NCBI RefSeq assembly: GCF_900105595.1 | Contig: NZ_LT629784.1 | Span: forward strand, 2,294,001-2,358,000 | Source of the DNA: Stappia sp. ES.058 | GTDB lineage: Bacteria; Pseudomonadota; Alphaproteobacteria; Rhizobiales; Stappiaceae | Length of the DNA stretch: 64,000 nucleotides | Reading direction: 5' to 3' | Shown here: piece after piece, positions 16,546 to 25,200 of the stretch | Layout: every line of letters starts with the position of its first letter | Numbering within the stretch: the first letter of the stretch is position 1 | Notes under the pieces: model-generated | Seen by the model: only the letters and a program-made list of their open reading frames with translations | What the model was told of the DNA's origin: nothing | The model's database searches: none | Program-made: the position numbers and the translations under genes

Positions 16546-17750
16546 CCGCCGATCCGCGAGGAAAGAGCCGCAACGACCCCGCGCAGTTCCGCCAGCCCCT
16601 TGAGGCGCCCGATGGACGGATAACCCGGTTGAGCGCGGCGCCCCAGATCGTCCAGGATATCCTGTCCATGATCAGGACGGAAAGGGATTGACCAATCGTC
16701 GCGCCCCGCGGCCTTGCGCCGCTTCTCCTCGCGCAATACCGCTTCGACAAGCGCGACCATATCCGTGTCGCCATCCAGATGCTCAGCCTCGTAGAATGAG
16801 CCCCGAACACAAGATGTCTCGCGCCTCACGTTGCGCAAATGGAGGAAATGAACCCGGTCGCCCAACCGCTCCATCATGCCTGGAAGGTCGTTGTCCGGTC
16901 GCGCGCCCAGCGAGCCAGAGCACAGTGTTATGCCGTTCGCGGGGCTGTCCAAAGCGTCCATAAGGCTCGTGTACTGGGCCTCGGTGGACATGATCCGCGG
17001 CAGTCCCAGCAAAGGAAAAGGCGGGTCGTCGGGATGGCAGCACATGCGCAGGCCTAGCCGTTCGGCCACGGGCACTACCTCGCACAGAAAGTCGACGAGA
17101 TGGCTCCGCAGTACGTCCTCACTCATGGCGGCGTATTCTGCGAGATGCGCGCGTACGTCCTCAAGCGTGAAGCGCTCGGCGGCGCCTGGCAGACCGAAAA
17201 TCACATTGCCGGCAATCATCTCCTTCTCTGCGTCTGACATGGCGGCAAAGCGTTCGGCGGCAGCATCACACAAAGCCTCGTCATAGTCGTGCTCGGCGCC
17301 AGGGCGTTTCAGGATATGCAGGTCGAAGGCCGTGAAATCAGTCAGATCAAAACGCATGCACGTCGCGCCGGTTGGCAGCCGATATGCAAGGTCGGTGCGC
17401 GTCCAGTCGAGCACCGGCATGAAATTGTAGCAGATCACCTTGATTCCGGCGGCGGCGAGGTTCGCGAGGCTCTCCTTATACGCGGCGATATGCGCCTTCC
17501 ACTCGCCGGTTTGGCGCTTGATGTCCTCGGATACGGGCAGGCTCTCGACCACGTCCCACGTCAGCCCCGAGCGTGCGCCGTCGCTCATCCGACCAATCTC
17601 GCCCTGTCGACCCGCGATTTCGTCCTGTGTCCAGACCGCTCCGGTAGGGACATGGTGAAGCGCGGTGACAATGCCCCCGGCACCGGCCTGACGCACATCG
17701 TCGATCGACACGAGGTCGTTTGGACCGAACCATCGCCATGTCTGTCTCAT
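16542..17750 (-). CDS. uxuA: D-mannonate dehydratase
   Basis: 402 residues, the usual UxuA length. The start MRQTWRWFGPNDLVSIDDVRQ, GIVTALHHVPTG, ICYNFMPVLDWTRT, CHPDDPP and the LRNVRRE segment are family hallmarks and include metal and substrate ligands. It dehydrates D-mannonate to 2-keto-3-deoxy-D-gluconate. AAGGAATG precedes the ATG. It heads the minus-strand pair uxuA-uxuB and is divergent from a GntR regulator whose coding region starts 110 bases away, so the promoter region is shared. Confidence 0.95.
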   Translation of the reverse strand: MRQTWRWFGPNDLVSIDDVRQAGAGGIVTALHHVPTGAVWTQDEIAGRQGEIGRMSDGARSGLTWDVVESLPVSEDIKRQTGEWKAHIAAYKESLANLAAAGIKVICYNFMPVLDWTRTDLAYRLPTGATCMRFDLTDFTAFDLHILKRPGAEHDYDEALCDAAAERFAAMSDAEKEMIAGNVIFGLPGAAERFTLEDVRAHLAEYAAMSEDVLRSHLVDFLCEVVPVAERLGLRMCCHPDDPPFPLLGLPRIMSTEAQYTSLMDALDSPANGITLCSGSLGARPDNDLPGMMERLGDRVHFLHLRNVRRETSCVRGSFYEAEHLDGDTDMVALVEAVLREEKRRKAAGRDDWSIPFRPDHGQDILDDLGRRAQPGYPSIGRLKGLAELRGVVAALSSRIGG

Positions 17751-17860
17751 GCCACATTCCTTGGTTTTCGCCGGTGCTTGCTCCCAATTGCATCCTTAAC
17801 ACAACGATCGATTGCAGACTAGTATGGAAGTATGGTAAGAAGCCTCTGGGAGGTGACATC
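17751..17860. promoter_or_regulatory. Divergent uxuA/gntR promoter region with a direct repeat
   Basis: The 110 bases between the two divergent starts contain AGTATGG twice, at 17821-17827 and 17829-17835, eight bases apart, just before the GGGAGGTGA ribosome site of the regulator. A repeat here could be the operator of the GntR protein, giving control of both arms and of itself. This is inferred from position only. Confidence 0.4.
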
Positions 17861-18607
17861 GTGCTACAAGAATCTGGCTCGGCAAGCGTGCTTGATCCGC
17901 TGGCGCCAATCGCGCCGCAGCTGTTCCGGGCGCTGCGCGACAGGATCATCCACAATGACCTCCCGCCAAGCAGTCGCATTTCGGAGACAGAGATCGCGCG
18001 GGAATTCGGCATCAGCCGCCAGCCGGTGCGCGAGGCTTTCATCAAGCTCGCTGGCGAGGACCTGCTAGCGATCCTGCCCCAGCGCGGCACTGTGGTGCGA
18101 AAGATTCGCTACGAAGCGGTGCTCGACGCACGCTTTCTACGCGAGGCGATCGAGTCCGATATCGTGCGCATCCTGGCAAGCACACCCAACGAGACGTGGC
18201 TGACAAAGCTGCGCGAGCAGATCGAAGAACAGCGCGCTGCCATGGATGGCCGGCCAGAGGATTTCTTTGCGCTCGACGACCGCTTTCACCGGACGCTGGC
18301 GGCCGCTGCCGGCAAGAAAGGAGCGTGGCGGCTCATCGAAGGGCTCAAATCCCAGATGGACCGAGTGCGCTTCCTGTCGCTCGTGCATTTTCCCGTGCCA
18401 AACCTTGTCAGGCAGCACGAAGCCATCGTCGAGCACATCGCGAAGGCCGATGTCGCGGGTGCGGAGAAGTGCGTCCGAGAACATCTGCGCGAGGTTTTGA
18501 ACGATCTACCGAAAATCGCGGCATCCGTCCCCGGTTTTTTCGAAATGCCGGACGGGGACGCTCCCCGTCCGGTCAATGTAAACATCCAAGGAGGAGACGA
18601 CCAATGA
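17861..18607 (+). CDS. GntR-family (FadR/FCD) transcriptional regulator
   Basis: 248 residues from GTG 17861, chosen because GGGAGGTGA ends four bases upstream and an open frame further left has no family match. The winged helix is at about residues 15-85 (ALRDRIIHNDLPPSSRISETEIA...GISRQPVREAFIKLAGEDLL), followed by an FCD ligand domain with the metal-site pattern DDRFHRTL, and a C-terminal histidine in REHL. Such proteins repress sugar-acid genes and release on binding the acid or an intermediate. Its stop overlaps the dctP start (ATGA), so the regulator is made from the same message as the transporter. Confidence 0.9.
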   Translation: MLQESGSASVLDPLAPIAPQLFRALRDRIIHNDLPPSSRISETEIAREFGISRQPVREAFIKLAGEDLLAILPQRGTVVRKIRYEAVLDARFLREAIESDIVRILASTPNETWLTKLREQIEEQRAAMDGRPEDFFALDDRFHRTLAAAAGKKGAWRLIEGLKSQMDRVRFLSLVHFPVPNLVRQHEAIVEHIAKADVAGAEKCVREHLREVLNDLPKIAASVPGFFEMPDGDAPRPVNVNIQGGDDQ

Positions 18608-19572
18608 ACATCACCCGCACACTGGCAGGCGGCGCGCTTCTGGCGACGATTTTGTCAACATCCGTGTTCGCGCAGGAGCGCACGCTTCAACTCGGGCACC
18701 TTGCGAACGAGGACAACTCATGGCACCTCGCCGCGGTCAAGTTCGGCGAAGAACTTTCCGCGCTGACCGATGGCCGCATCGCCGTCGAGGTCTTCCCGAA
18801 CGAGTCGTTGGGCAAGGAGATCGACCTCATCAACGGGATGCAACTTGGCACCGTCGACATGACGATCACCGGCGAGAGCCTGCAAAACTGGGCGCCGATG
18901 GCGGCACTCCTGGCCGTTCCCTATGGCTACAAGTCAATCGAGCACATGGACGAAGTCGCTTCCGGTGAGATCGGCGACCAGATCAAGGCGCAAATCATCG
19001 AGAAGGTGCAGATCCGTCCGATCGCTTATTTCGCCCGCGGCGCGCGAGAACTCACGTCCAATCGGCCGATCACGTCTCCGGACGATCTCAACGGGCTGAA
19101 AATGCGTGTGCCGAACGTGCCGCTCTTCATCGACGTGTGGAGTGCGCTCGGCGCAAGTCCCGGCCCGATGGCCTTCTCCGAAGTCTTCACCTCGCTGCAG
19201 AACGGCACCATTGACGCACAGGAAAACCCGCTCGCATTGATCCGCTCAGCAAGCTTCTACGAAGTGCAGAGCCACGTGAACCTGACCGATCACGTCCGGT
19301 CGTGGATCTACCTGACCATCGCCGAAAGCACTTGGCAGGACCTGAGCGCCGACGACCAGAAGGCTGTGATGGAAGCAGCGGCCCGCGCGCAGGCCTATGA
19401 GCGCGAGCTTTTCCAGGAGAGCCTCGCTTCCGACCGGACGTTTCTGGAAGACAACGGCATGACCTTCGTCGAGGTCGACAACGCTGCCTTCGCCGCAAAG
19501 GCCAAAGACGCCGTGCTCGCCAATGTCAGCGACGAGATCAAGCCGATCGTCGAGAAGCTGTTCGCCGACTAA
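18604..19572 (+). CDS. TRAP transporter substrate-binding protein (DctP)
   Basis: 322 residues with a signal peptide ending near Ala22-Gln (SVFAQE). The DctP pattern is clear: ERTLQLGHLANEDNSWH, INGMQLGTVDM, the arginine-bearing LKMRVPNVP segment that binds the substrate carboxylate, and EVFTSLQNGTIDAQENP. The periplasmic protein hands an organic acid to the DctQM membrane pair. Its linkage with uxuAB and a hexonate-type dehydrogenase points to a hexonate or hexuronate ligand. Confidence 0.94.
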   Translation: MNITRTLAGGALLATILSTSVFAQERTLQLGHLANEDNSWHLAAVKFGEELSALTDGRIAVEVFPNESLGKEIDLINGMQLGTVDMTITGESLQNWAPMAALLAVPYGYKSIEHMDEVASGEIGDQIKAQIIEKVQIRPIAYFARGARELTSNRPITSPDDLNGLKMRVPNVPLFIDVWSALGASPGPMAFSEVFTSLQNGTIDAQENPLALIRSASFYEVQSHVNLTDHVRSWIYLTIAESTWQDLSADDQKAVMEAAARAQAYERELFQESLASDRTFLEDNGMTFVEVDNAAFAAKAKDAVLANVSDEIKPIVEKLFAD

Positions 19573-19651
19573 CGCCGCGCGGTTTCCAAGAACGCGGGCG
19601 GGCATGACTTTCGTGCCCGCCCGGACACGCATAGCCCCGGGAGACAAAGGG

Positions 19652-20155
19652 ATGCACCGCGTCGAACGCCTGATCCATCTGATCATTTTCCTCGCCCGTT
19701 TGGGGGCCGGTCTCGCCTTTGGGCTCTTGATGGCATCCGTGCTGATTCAGGTCGTGGGCCGCCTGACGGGCAATGCGCCCGTCTGGACAGAGGAACTGAC
19801 GCGCTTCGCCCTGCTCTACCTCATCGCCTTCGGGTCCGGGTTGGCCTTCCGCAGCGGTGACCTCGTCAATGTCGACGTGATCTGCGAGTCCCTGCCGGGC
19901 CGCCTGCCCTCGTTTCTGAGACTTCTGTCGGCCATCGCAACGGCGGGCCTGGCGCTCACTCTGCTCGCCCCGGCGTGGCGCTATGTCTCAATCGGTCGAA
20001 TGCAGACTTCGCCAGCGGTCGGCCTGCGAATGGATTTCGTTCACTTTTCCGTCTGGCTGATGCTGGCCGGGCTCGCACTGTTCGGCGTGCTTCGCATACT
20101 CGGGATGCTGTCGGGCGCCGAGGATGGCACGCTGCAGAAATCCGAAGAGGAATAG
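19652..20155 (+). CDS. TRAP transporter small permease (DctQ)
   Basis: 167 residues from ATG 19652 with CAAAGGG before it; the frame is open from 19523 but the extra part overlaps the dctP end and is not family-like. Four membrane helices and the conserved RFALLYLIAFGSGLAFRSGDLVNVD segment identify DctQ. It forms the small membrane subunit that pairs with the following DctM protein, five bases downstream. Confidence 0.92.
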   Translation: MHRVERLIHLIIFLARLGAGLAFGLLMASVLIQVVGRLTGNAPVWTEELTRFALLYLIAFGSGLAFRSGDLVNVDVICESLPGRLPSFLRLLSAIATAGLALTLLAPAWRYVSIGRMQTSPAVGLRMDFVHFSVWLMLAGLALFGVLRILGMLSGAEDGTLQKSEEE

Positions 20156-20160
20156 TCGCC

Positions 20161-21438
20161 ATGGACGTCACGATTCTGTTTTCGGTATTCGTCCTGGGCC
20201 TTATTCTCGGGATCCCGGTGGCGATCACGCTTGGTCTGTCGTCACTGGCCTACATGCTGTTCGCCGGAATGCCTGTGGTCGCGATGCCGCAGAAGATGTA
20301 TGCGGGCATGGACGTTTTCGTCCTTCTATCGATCCCGGGCTTCATTCTCGCCGGCAACCTGATGAACCGCGGCGGAATCACCACGCGCATCATCCGTTTT
20401 GCCAACGCGCTGGTCGGCTGGATCCGCGGTGGACTGGGACTGACCAACATTTCTGCCTCGATGCTGTTTGGCGGCATCACCGGCACCGCGGTGGCCGACG
20501 CCGCCTCGATTGGCGGGGTCATGATCCCCGGGATGAAGAAGGCGGGCTATCCGGCCGATTTCTCCGCCGCCGTCACCGCCGCTTCCTCGACCGTGGGGCC
20601 GATCATCCCGCCCTCGGTTCCGATGATCATCGTGGGCGCGCTGTCCGGTATCTCGGTGGGCAAGATGTTCCTGGCCGGCGCTGTTCCCGGCATCCTGATG
20701 GGCGTCGCCATGATGGTGACCTGCTACATCATCGCAGTGCGCAAGGGCTTTCCGTATCAATCGTGGCAGGGCATGTCCGAAGTCGCCCGGTCCTTCGGAG
20801 GGGCGATCTGGGCGCTGGCGATGACCTTTCTTATCATCTACGGCCTGCTTTCGGGTCTGTCGACCCCGACCGAAACGGCGGTGATCGCCAGCGTTTACGC
20901 CTTTGTCGTTGGCGCTTTCATCTACCGCGAACTGCCACTGCGCTCAGTGCCCGGCATCGTGATCGACAGCGCCGTTTCGGCGGCGGGCATCCTGGCGCTC
21001 GTGGGCTTCGCCAACGTCTTCGGCTGGATCCTCGTTTCCGAGCGCATCCCGCAAGCCATCGCGAACGGCGTGTTGTCCATTACAGACAACCGCTTCGTCG
21101 TGATCCTTCTGATCAACCTGCTGCTGCTGTTCGTCGGCATGTTCATGGAAACGATCGCCGCTCTGATCATTCTCTTCGTGCCGCTGCTGTCGCTCGCCAC
21201 CGCCGTCGGCATCGACCCGCTGCACTTCGCCACCTTTGCCGTGCTCAACCTGATGATCGGCCTGACCACACCGCCCGTCGGCGTCTGCCTGTTCGTCTGC
21301 GCGGGCATCGCGCGCTTGCCACTGGGGCCTGTGGTCGTGGCAATTCTCCCCTTTCTGGTGACCAACATCCTCGTGCTGCTGGCAGTCTCCTACTTCCCGC
21401 CCCTGGCCACGTGGCTGCCCTCCGTCCTCTCACCCTAA
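20161..21438 (+). CDS. TRAP transporter large permease (DctM)
   Basis: 425 residues from ATG 20161, about a dozen membrane helices. Conserved elements of the DctM sodium-coupled carrier are present: SIPGFILAGNLMNRGGI, GGITGTAVADAASIGGVMIPGM, ASSTVGPIIPPSVPMI, LTTPPVGVCLFV. It completes dctPQM and takes up the substrate captured by the binding protein. The MDR dehydrogenase starts ten bases after it. Confidence 0.95.
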   Translation: MDVTILFSVFVLGLILGIPVAITLGLSSLAYMLFAGMPVVAMPQKMYAGMDVFVLLSIPGFILAGNLMNRGGITTRIIRFANALVGWIRGGLGLTNISASMLFGGITGTAVADAASIGGVMIPGMKKAGYPADFSAAVTAASSTVGPIIPPSVPMIIVGALSGISVGKMFLAGAVPGILMGVAMMVTCYIIAVRKGFPYQSWQGMSEVARSFGGAIWALAMTFLIIYGLLSGLSTPTETAVIASVYAFVVGAFIYRELPLRSVPGIVIDSAVSAAGILALVGFANVFGWILVSERIPQAIANGVLSITDNRFVVILLINLLLLFVGMFMETIAALIILFVPLLSLATAVGIDPLHFATFAVLNLMIGLTTPPVGVCLFVCAGIARLPLGPVVVAILPFLVTNILVLLAVSYFPPLATWLPSVLSP

Positions 21439-21448
21439 GAGCGTATCC

Positions 21449-22519
21449 ATGCCAACCCCCGTTTGCCGCCTCTACGGCCAGAACGACATCCGTATCGAGA
21501 CACACGATGTCGGCGAGCCCGGGTTTGGCGAAGTGCGCGTCGCCATGGCGGCAGGCGGCATCTGCGGGTCCGACCTGCACTACTTTCAAGACGGAGGCTT
21601 CGGACCGATCCGGGTGCGCGAACCCATCATCCTGGGGCACGAGGCATCGGGCACTGTCAAAGCCCTTGGCGAAGGCGTGAACGAACTGTCCGTAGGCGAC
21701 CGGGTCGCGATCAATCCGAGCCGTCCCTGTGGCAGTTGCCGGTATTGCCGCGAGGAGCTGACGACGCATTGCCTCAAGATGCGGTTTAACGGCTCGGCCC
21801 TGCGCTTCCCGCACGAACAGGGGCTGTTCCGCGGGGAAATGGTGGTCGATGCGGGCCAATGCATTCCGTTCGGACCGAAAACGAGTTTTTCCGAAGCCGC
21901 ATGCGCCGAACCCCTCGCCGTGTGTCTCCACGCCCGCAACATGGCGGGCCCGCTCGCGGGCAAGCGGGTGATGGTCACCGGCGCCGGCCCCATCGGCGCG
22001 CTCTGCACCGCGCTCGCCGCCGAAGACGGTGCCGACGAAATCGTGGTCACCGACCTTCAGGACCTGCCCCTCGAAGTCGCCCGCAAGATGGGCGCCACAC
22101 AGACGATCAACGTCTCGGACGAGCCCGCCACACTGGACCAATACGCTGCGGACAAGGGACACTTCGACATCGTTTTCGAGTGCTCCGCCGCCGCACCCGC
22201 CATCCGTGGAGCCATCGCCGCGATCCGGCCGCAGGGGCGCATGGTTCAGGTCGGTGTGGCCGGCGAAACGCCACTGCCGCTCAACGCCCTGGTTGGCAAG
22301 GAATTGAACCTGCAAGGCACTCAGCGTTTCCTTGCAGCAGATTTTACCGAGGCGGTTCAGCTCATCTCGGACCTACGGATCGATGTCAGACCGATCATCA
22401 CAGGTCGATATCCTTTGGGACAGGCCGAGAAGGCGTTTCGGGTCGCAGGCGACCGGTCGGCGGCCGTGAAGGTGCAAATCCTGTTTGACGAGGCGGAAAA
22501 CTTCGCCAGCGTCACCTGA
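21449..22519 (+). CDS. Zinc MDR dehydrogenase, L-idonate/L-gulonate 5-dehydrogenase type
   Basis: 356 residues. CGSDLHYFQDGGFGPIRVREP followed by GHEASGTV is the signature of L-idonate 5-dehydrogenase (IdnD/RspB-like), with structural-zinc cysteines in CGSCRYCREELTTHC and Rossmann loop GAGPIG. The enzyme oxidises C5 of a hexonate with NAD(P)+. In this operon L-gulonate is an attractive substrate, because C5 oxidation gives D-fructuronate, the substrate of the adjacent uxuB. L-idonate to 5-ketogluconate is the alternative, but no 5-ketogluconate reductase is present here. It ends the gntR-dctPQM operon. Confidence 0.88.
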   Translation: MPTPVCRLYGQNDIRIETHDVGEPGFGEVRVAMAAGGICGSDLHYFQDGGFGPIRVREPIILGHEASGTVKALGEGVNELSVGDRVAINPSRPCGSCRYCREELTTHCLKMRFNGSALRFPHEQGLFRGEMVVDAGQCIPFGPKTSFSEAACAEPLAVCLHARNMAGPLAGKRVMVTGAGPIGALCTALAAEDGADEIVVTDLQDLPLEVARKMGATQTINVSDEPATLDQYAADKGHFDIVFECSAAAPAIRGAIAAIRPQGRMVQVGVAGETPLPLNALVGKELNLQGTQRFLAADFTEAVQLISDLRIDVRPIITGRYPLGQAEKAFRVAGDRSAAVKVQILFDEAENFASVT

Positions 22520-22831
22520 TGGCAGCACCAAGAACCGGTCGTGCCAGCGTGACTCAAACAAACCGGCCTTCGGCAAACCCGGTGCGGTTCAATCTTCGAA
22601 TTCTAAGAGACACACCAAAAAGCTCCGCAATGAAATTCATCGCTCAATCGCGAAACAGCGCGAAGGTCGTAAAATCCGCTTAGCGGTCGTTAGGCACTTT
22701 ACCGCCTCGAAAGAATGCGCCCAAAACCCGCCCATGCCTGTTGGCAAAAAGATGAGACATGAAATTTTGTGCCCGTTGCCCTGATCTCGGCTGACGGGAC
22801 CGGAAATGCAAATATTGTATTGCCCGACCTT
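22520..22831. other. Intergenic before the IS element; nothing recognised
   Basis: About 310 bases with no supported gene on either strand; composition is somewhat lower in GC than the operon before it. It ends at the left inverted repeat of the IS481-like element. Confidence 0.4.
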
Positions 22832-24107
22832 AGACATAGGTGACAGACCGTTCCGGACACATAGGTAACACTTTCCGTTTTATGGGAGGTGTCGATGCCG
22901 TGGCAAGAGGTGTCCAAAGTGGAGGAACGTCTTCGTTTCGTCGCCCGCCTGTTGGATGGCGAAGGCATGAGTTCGGTTTGCCGGGAGTTCGGTATTTCCC
23001 GCAAGACCGGTTACAAGATCTGGAAGCGTTATCAGTGCGATGGGATGGAAGCGCTTTGCGACCGGTCCCGCAGGCCTGTGCGCTACGCCAACCAGCTTCC
23101 GGAACAGGTTGAGCGTCTGATTGTCGCGACACGGAAGGAGAAGCCCTATTGGGGTGCGCGCAAGATCCGGGAAGTGCTTGTGCGCAAGCTTGCTGGTGAC
23201 GTTCGCATTCCCGCGCAGAGCACGGTGCATGCGGTTCTGGACCGGCACGGCCTTGTCAGCAGAGCCCGCAAGAGGCGGCGCGCCAACAAGGCCGAAGGAA
23301 CGCCTCTTTCAGCTGGAGTTGCCCCCAACGATCTCTGGGCAACAGATTTCAAGGGCGAGTTCAAGCTGGGCAACCGGCACTACTGTTACCCCTTGACGGT
23401 CACCGACCATGCGTCCCGCTACCTGCTGAGTTGCGAGGCCTTTGACTCGACGAAGGAAAAGCCGGTCGCCGAAGCGTTCCTCGCCCTGTTCAAAGAGCGC
23501 GGACTACCGTGTGCGATCCGCACGGACAACGGCTTGCCCTTTGCCTCGCCGAACGGGCTCTACAACTTGTCCAAGCTGTCGGTGTGGTGGTTGCGCCTGG
23601 GCATCGGGATTGAGCGCATCAAACCAGGCCATCCCCAACAGAACGGCTGCCACGAGCGCATGCACCTTACCCTGAAGAAGAAAGCCACCCGGCCTCCGGG
23701 CATGAACAGTCTGCAGCAACAGGCCAAGTTCGACGCTTTCATGAGGGAATTCAATGAGGAGCGGCCCCATGAAGCGCTTGCCATGAAGACCCCGGCGGAA
23801 GTCTACACACCCTCATCAAGACTGTATCAGGGCCTGCCGGACCTTGACTATCCCTCCCATGACAGGGACGCTCTGGTCACGGCTTGCGGACGGATCTGCA
23901 TGCATCGCAAGAAGATCAACGTCTCAACCGTTCTGGCCGGTCAGAAGCTCAGGATCAGGGAAGTGGAGGATGGAATTTGGCTGATCAGCTTCATGAGCTA
24001 TGATCTGGGATACATCGACCTGGAGCAGAGAACACTACAGACAATCGACAACCCGTTCGGCACGAGGTTGTAACCCATGTCTCCGGAACGGTCTGTTACC
24101 TATGTCT
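22832..24107 (+). mobile_element. IS481-like insertion sequence, apparently intact
   Basis: About 1.28 kb: a single full-length transposase gene between imperfect inverted repeats of about 38 bases (left 22832-22869, right 24070-24107). Each end is built of two similar units: AGACATAGGTGACA then ACATAGGTAACA on the left, and AGACATAGGTAACA then ACATGGGTTACA on the complement of the right, separated by GACCGTTCCGG. The right end stops 22 bases before the tRNA-Ser gene. No target-site duplication is obvious to the eye. Confidence 0.8.
22895..24073 (+). CDS. IS481-family DDE transposase
   Basis: 392 residues from ATG 22895, with GGGAGG six bases upstream. A helix-turn-helix region (SSVCREFGISRKTGYKIWKR) is followed by an rve-type catalytic core: WATDFKGEF carries the first Asp, IRTDNGLPFAS the second, and HPQQNGCHERMH with its Glu the third, so all DDE residues are present. 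FNEERPHEALAMKTPAEVY is the typical C-terminal core. The protein seems functional and the gene fills the element. Confidence 0.93.
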   Translation: MPWQEVSKVEERLRFVARLLDGEGMSSVCREFGISRKTGYKIWKRYQCDGMEALCDRSRRPVRYANQLPEQVERLIVATRKEKPYWGARKIREVLVRKLAGDVRIPAQSTVHAVLDRHGLVSRARKRRRANKAEGTPLSAGVAPNDLWATDFKGEFKLGNRHYCYPLTVTDHASRYLLSCEAFDSTKEKPVAEAFLALFKERGLPCAIRTDNGLPFASPNGLYNLSKLSVWWLRLGIGIERIKPGHPQQNGCHERMHLTLKKKATRPPGMNSLQQQAKFDAFMREFNEERPHEALAMKTPAEVYTPSSRLYQGLPDLDYPSHDRDALVTACGRICMHRKKINVSTVLAGQKLRIREVEDGIWLISFMSYDLGYIDLEQRTLQTIDNPFGTRL

Positions 24108-24128
24108 CCGGATCGGACATATGGAAAA

Positions 24129-24218
24129 TGGCGGAGAGGAAGGGATTCGAACCCTCGAAACGGTCTCCCGTTTACTCCCTTAGCAGGGGAGCGCCTTCGA
24201 CCACTCGGCCACCTCTCC
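24129..24218 (-). tRNA. tRNA-Ser (anticodon GCU)
   Basis: Read on the minus strand the gene begins GGAGAGGTGGCCGAGTGG, has anticodon GCT (complement of 24182-24184) in the loop CTGCTAA, a long variable arm, the TTCGAATC T-loop, acceptor CCTCTCC pairing with GGAGAGG, discriminator G and an encoded CCA at 24129-24131. The large variable arm identifies a serine tRNA that reads AGC/AGU. No integrase is adjacent, though an IS lies next to its 3' end. Confidence 0.96.
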
Positions 24219-24396
24219 GATGTGATCGGGATAGGCGGAATAGCCGCATGGGTCAAGCCATTTTCAGGCGGAAACGCACAGGCTTCCCGCCGGGCCCGGA
24301 TGATGCGGAACGTACCTGAACGCCGCGCGAACGGCTCCATGCCCGTCACATTGTCCGACCTTCCGTCATCGGACTTAAACGCATAAGGTTTATTCA

Positions 24397-25170
24397 GTGC
24401 AACAACGCTTTTTGCGTGCATCAAGCCTGCAACAGGGAGCAAAGCCGTTGCACCACGACACCTTCATGCAACTCTTGGAGCATATTCGCGATGCATCCGA
24501 GGAGACCGCGATCTGCGACTCGCTCCTGCGCATCGCCGCCCGATATGGCCTCACGCACGTCTTATGCGGCGTCCTTCCTGGCCAAGTGCCCGCCGCTCCG
24601 GCAGCGCAGGCGCAAATCCTGTTCAACCGCTGGCCCGACGAGTGGCTGCTGCGCTATTTCGACGAGGGGCACGTGCATGAGGACCCGGTCATTCATCGCG
24701 TCCTGGTGTCCTGTTACGGGTTTCGATGGTCCGACGCCATTGCCGGGGCCCCCTCCCCGGCTGCGGACCGATTGTTCGGTGCGGCGCGCGAACACGGGCT
24801 CGCCGACGGGGTTGCGATACCGGTGTTCACCGCCGGCGGCACGAGAGGAAGCCTGTCGCTGGGTGGCGCGCGGGTCGAACTGACAGACAGGGACATCGCA
24901 ATGCTCGAAATCGCGGCCGGTCTTGCCGTGGACTCCGCCGGCTCGGCAACGCAGCACCGCAAGACCGCCAGGGATCTCGGCCTGACACCGCGCGAATACG
25001 ACTGCCTGAGATGGACGGCGGAAGGCAAGACCGACCGAGATATCGCGACCTTGACCGGACTCGCCGTTCGCACGGTCGAGGATCACGGCGCATCCCTGCG
25101 TCGCAAACTCAACGCGGTCAACCGGGCACATCTCGTGACCCGTGGCTTCCGTGCCGGCCTCCTGCGCTGA
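24397..25170 (+). CDS. LuxR-family regulator with AHL-binding domain (LuxR solo)
   Basis: 257 residues from GTG 24397 (AAGG eight bases upstream); TTG 24448 after GGGAG or ATG 24466 are alternatives. The N-terminal domain keeps the acyl-homoserine-lactone pocket residues with exact TraR spacing: Trp83, Tyr87, Asp96, Pro97 and Trp111 (equivalent to W57, Y61, D70, P71, W85). The C-terminus is a LuxR helix-turn-helix (LTPREYDCLRWTAEGKTDRDIATLTGLAVRTVEDH). No LuxI synthase gene is in the window, so it is a solo receptor here. Ligand and targets are unknown. Confidence 0.92.
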   Translation: MQQRFLRASSLQQGAKPLHHDTFMQLLEHIRDASEETAICDSLLRIAARYGLTHVLCGVLPGQVPAAPAAQAQILFNRWPDEWLLRYFDEGHVHEDPVIHRVLVSCYGFRWSDAIAGAPSPAADRLFGAAREHGLADGVAIPVFTAGGTRGSLSLGGARVELTDRDIAMLEIAAGLAVDSAGSATQHRKTARDLGLTPREYDCLRWTAEGKTDRDIATLTGLAVRTVEDHGASLRRKLNAVNRAHLVTRGFRAGLLR

Positions 25171-25200
25171 GGTGGCGACACCGTCAAAAGATACCGCATC

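Noticed and set aside
24129..24218. tRNA-Ser as an integration site for a genomic island
   Set aside because: No integrase gene or repeat of the tRNA 3' end was found in the window; the neighbouring mobile element is an ordinary IS.
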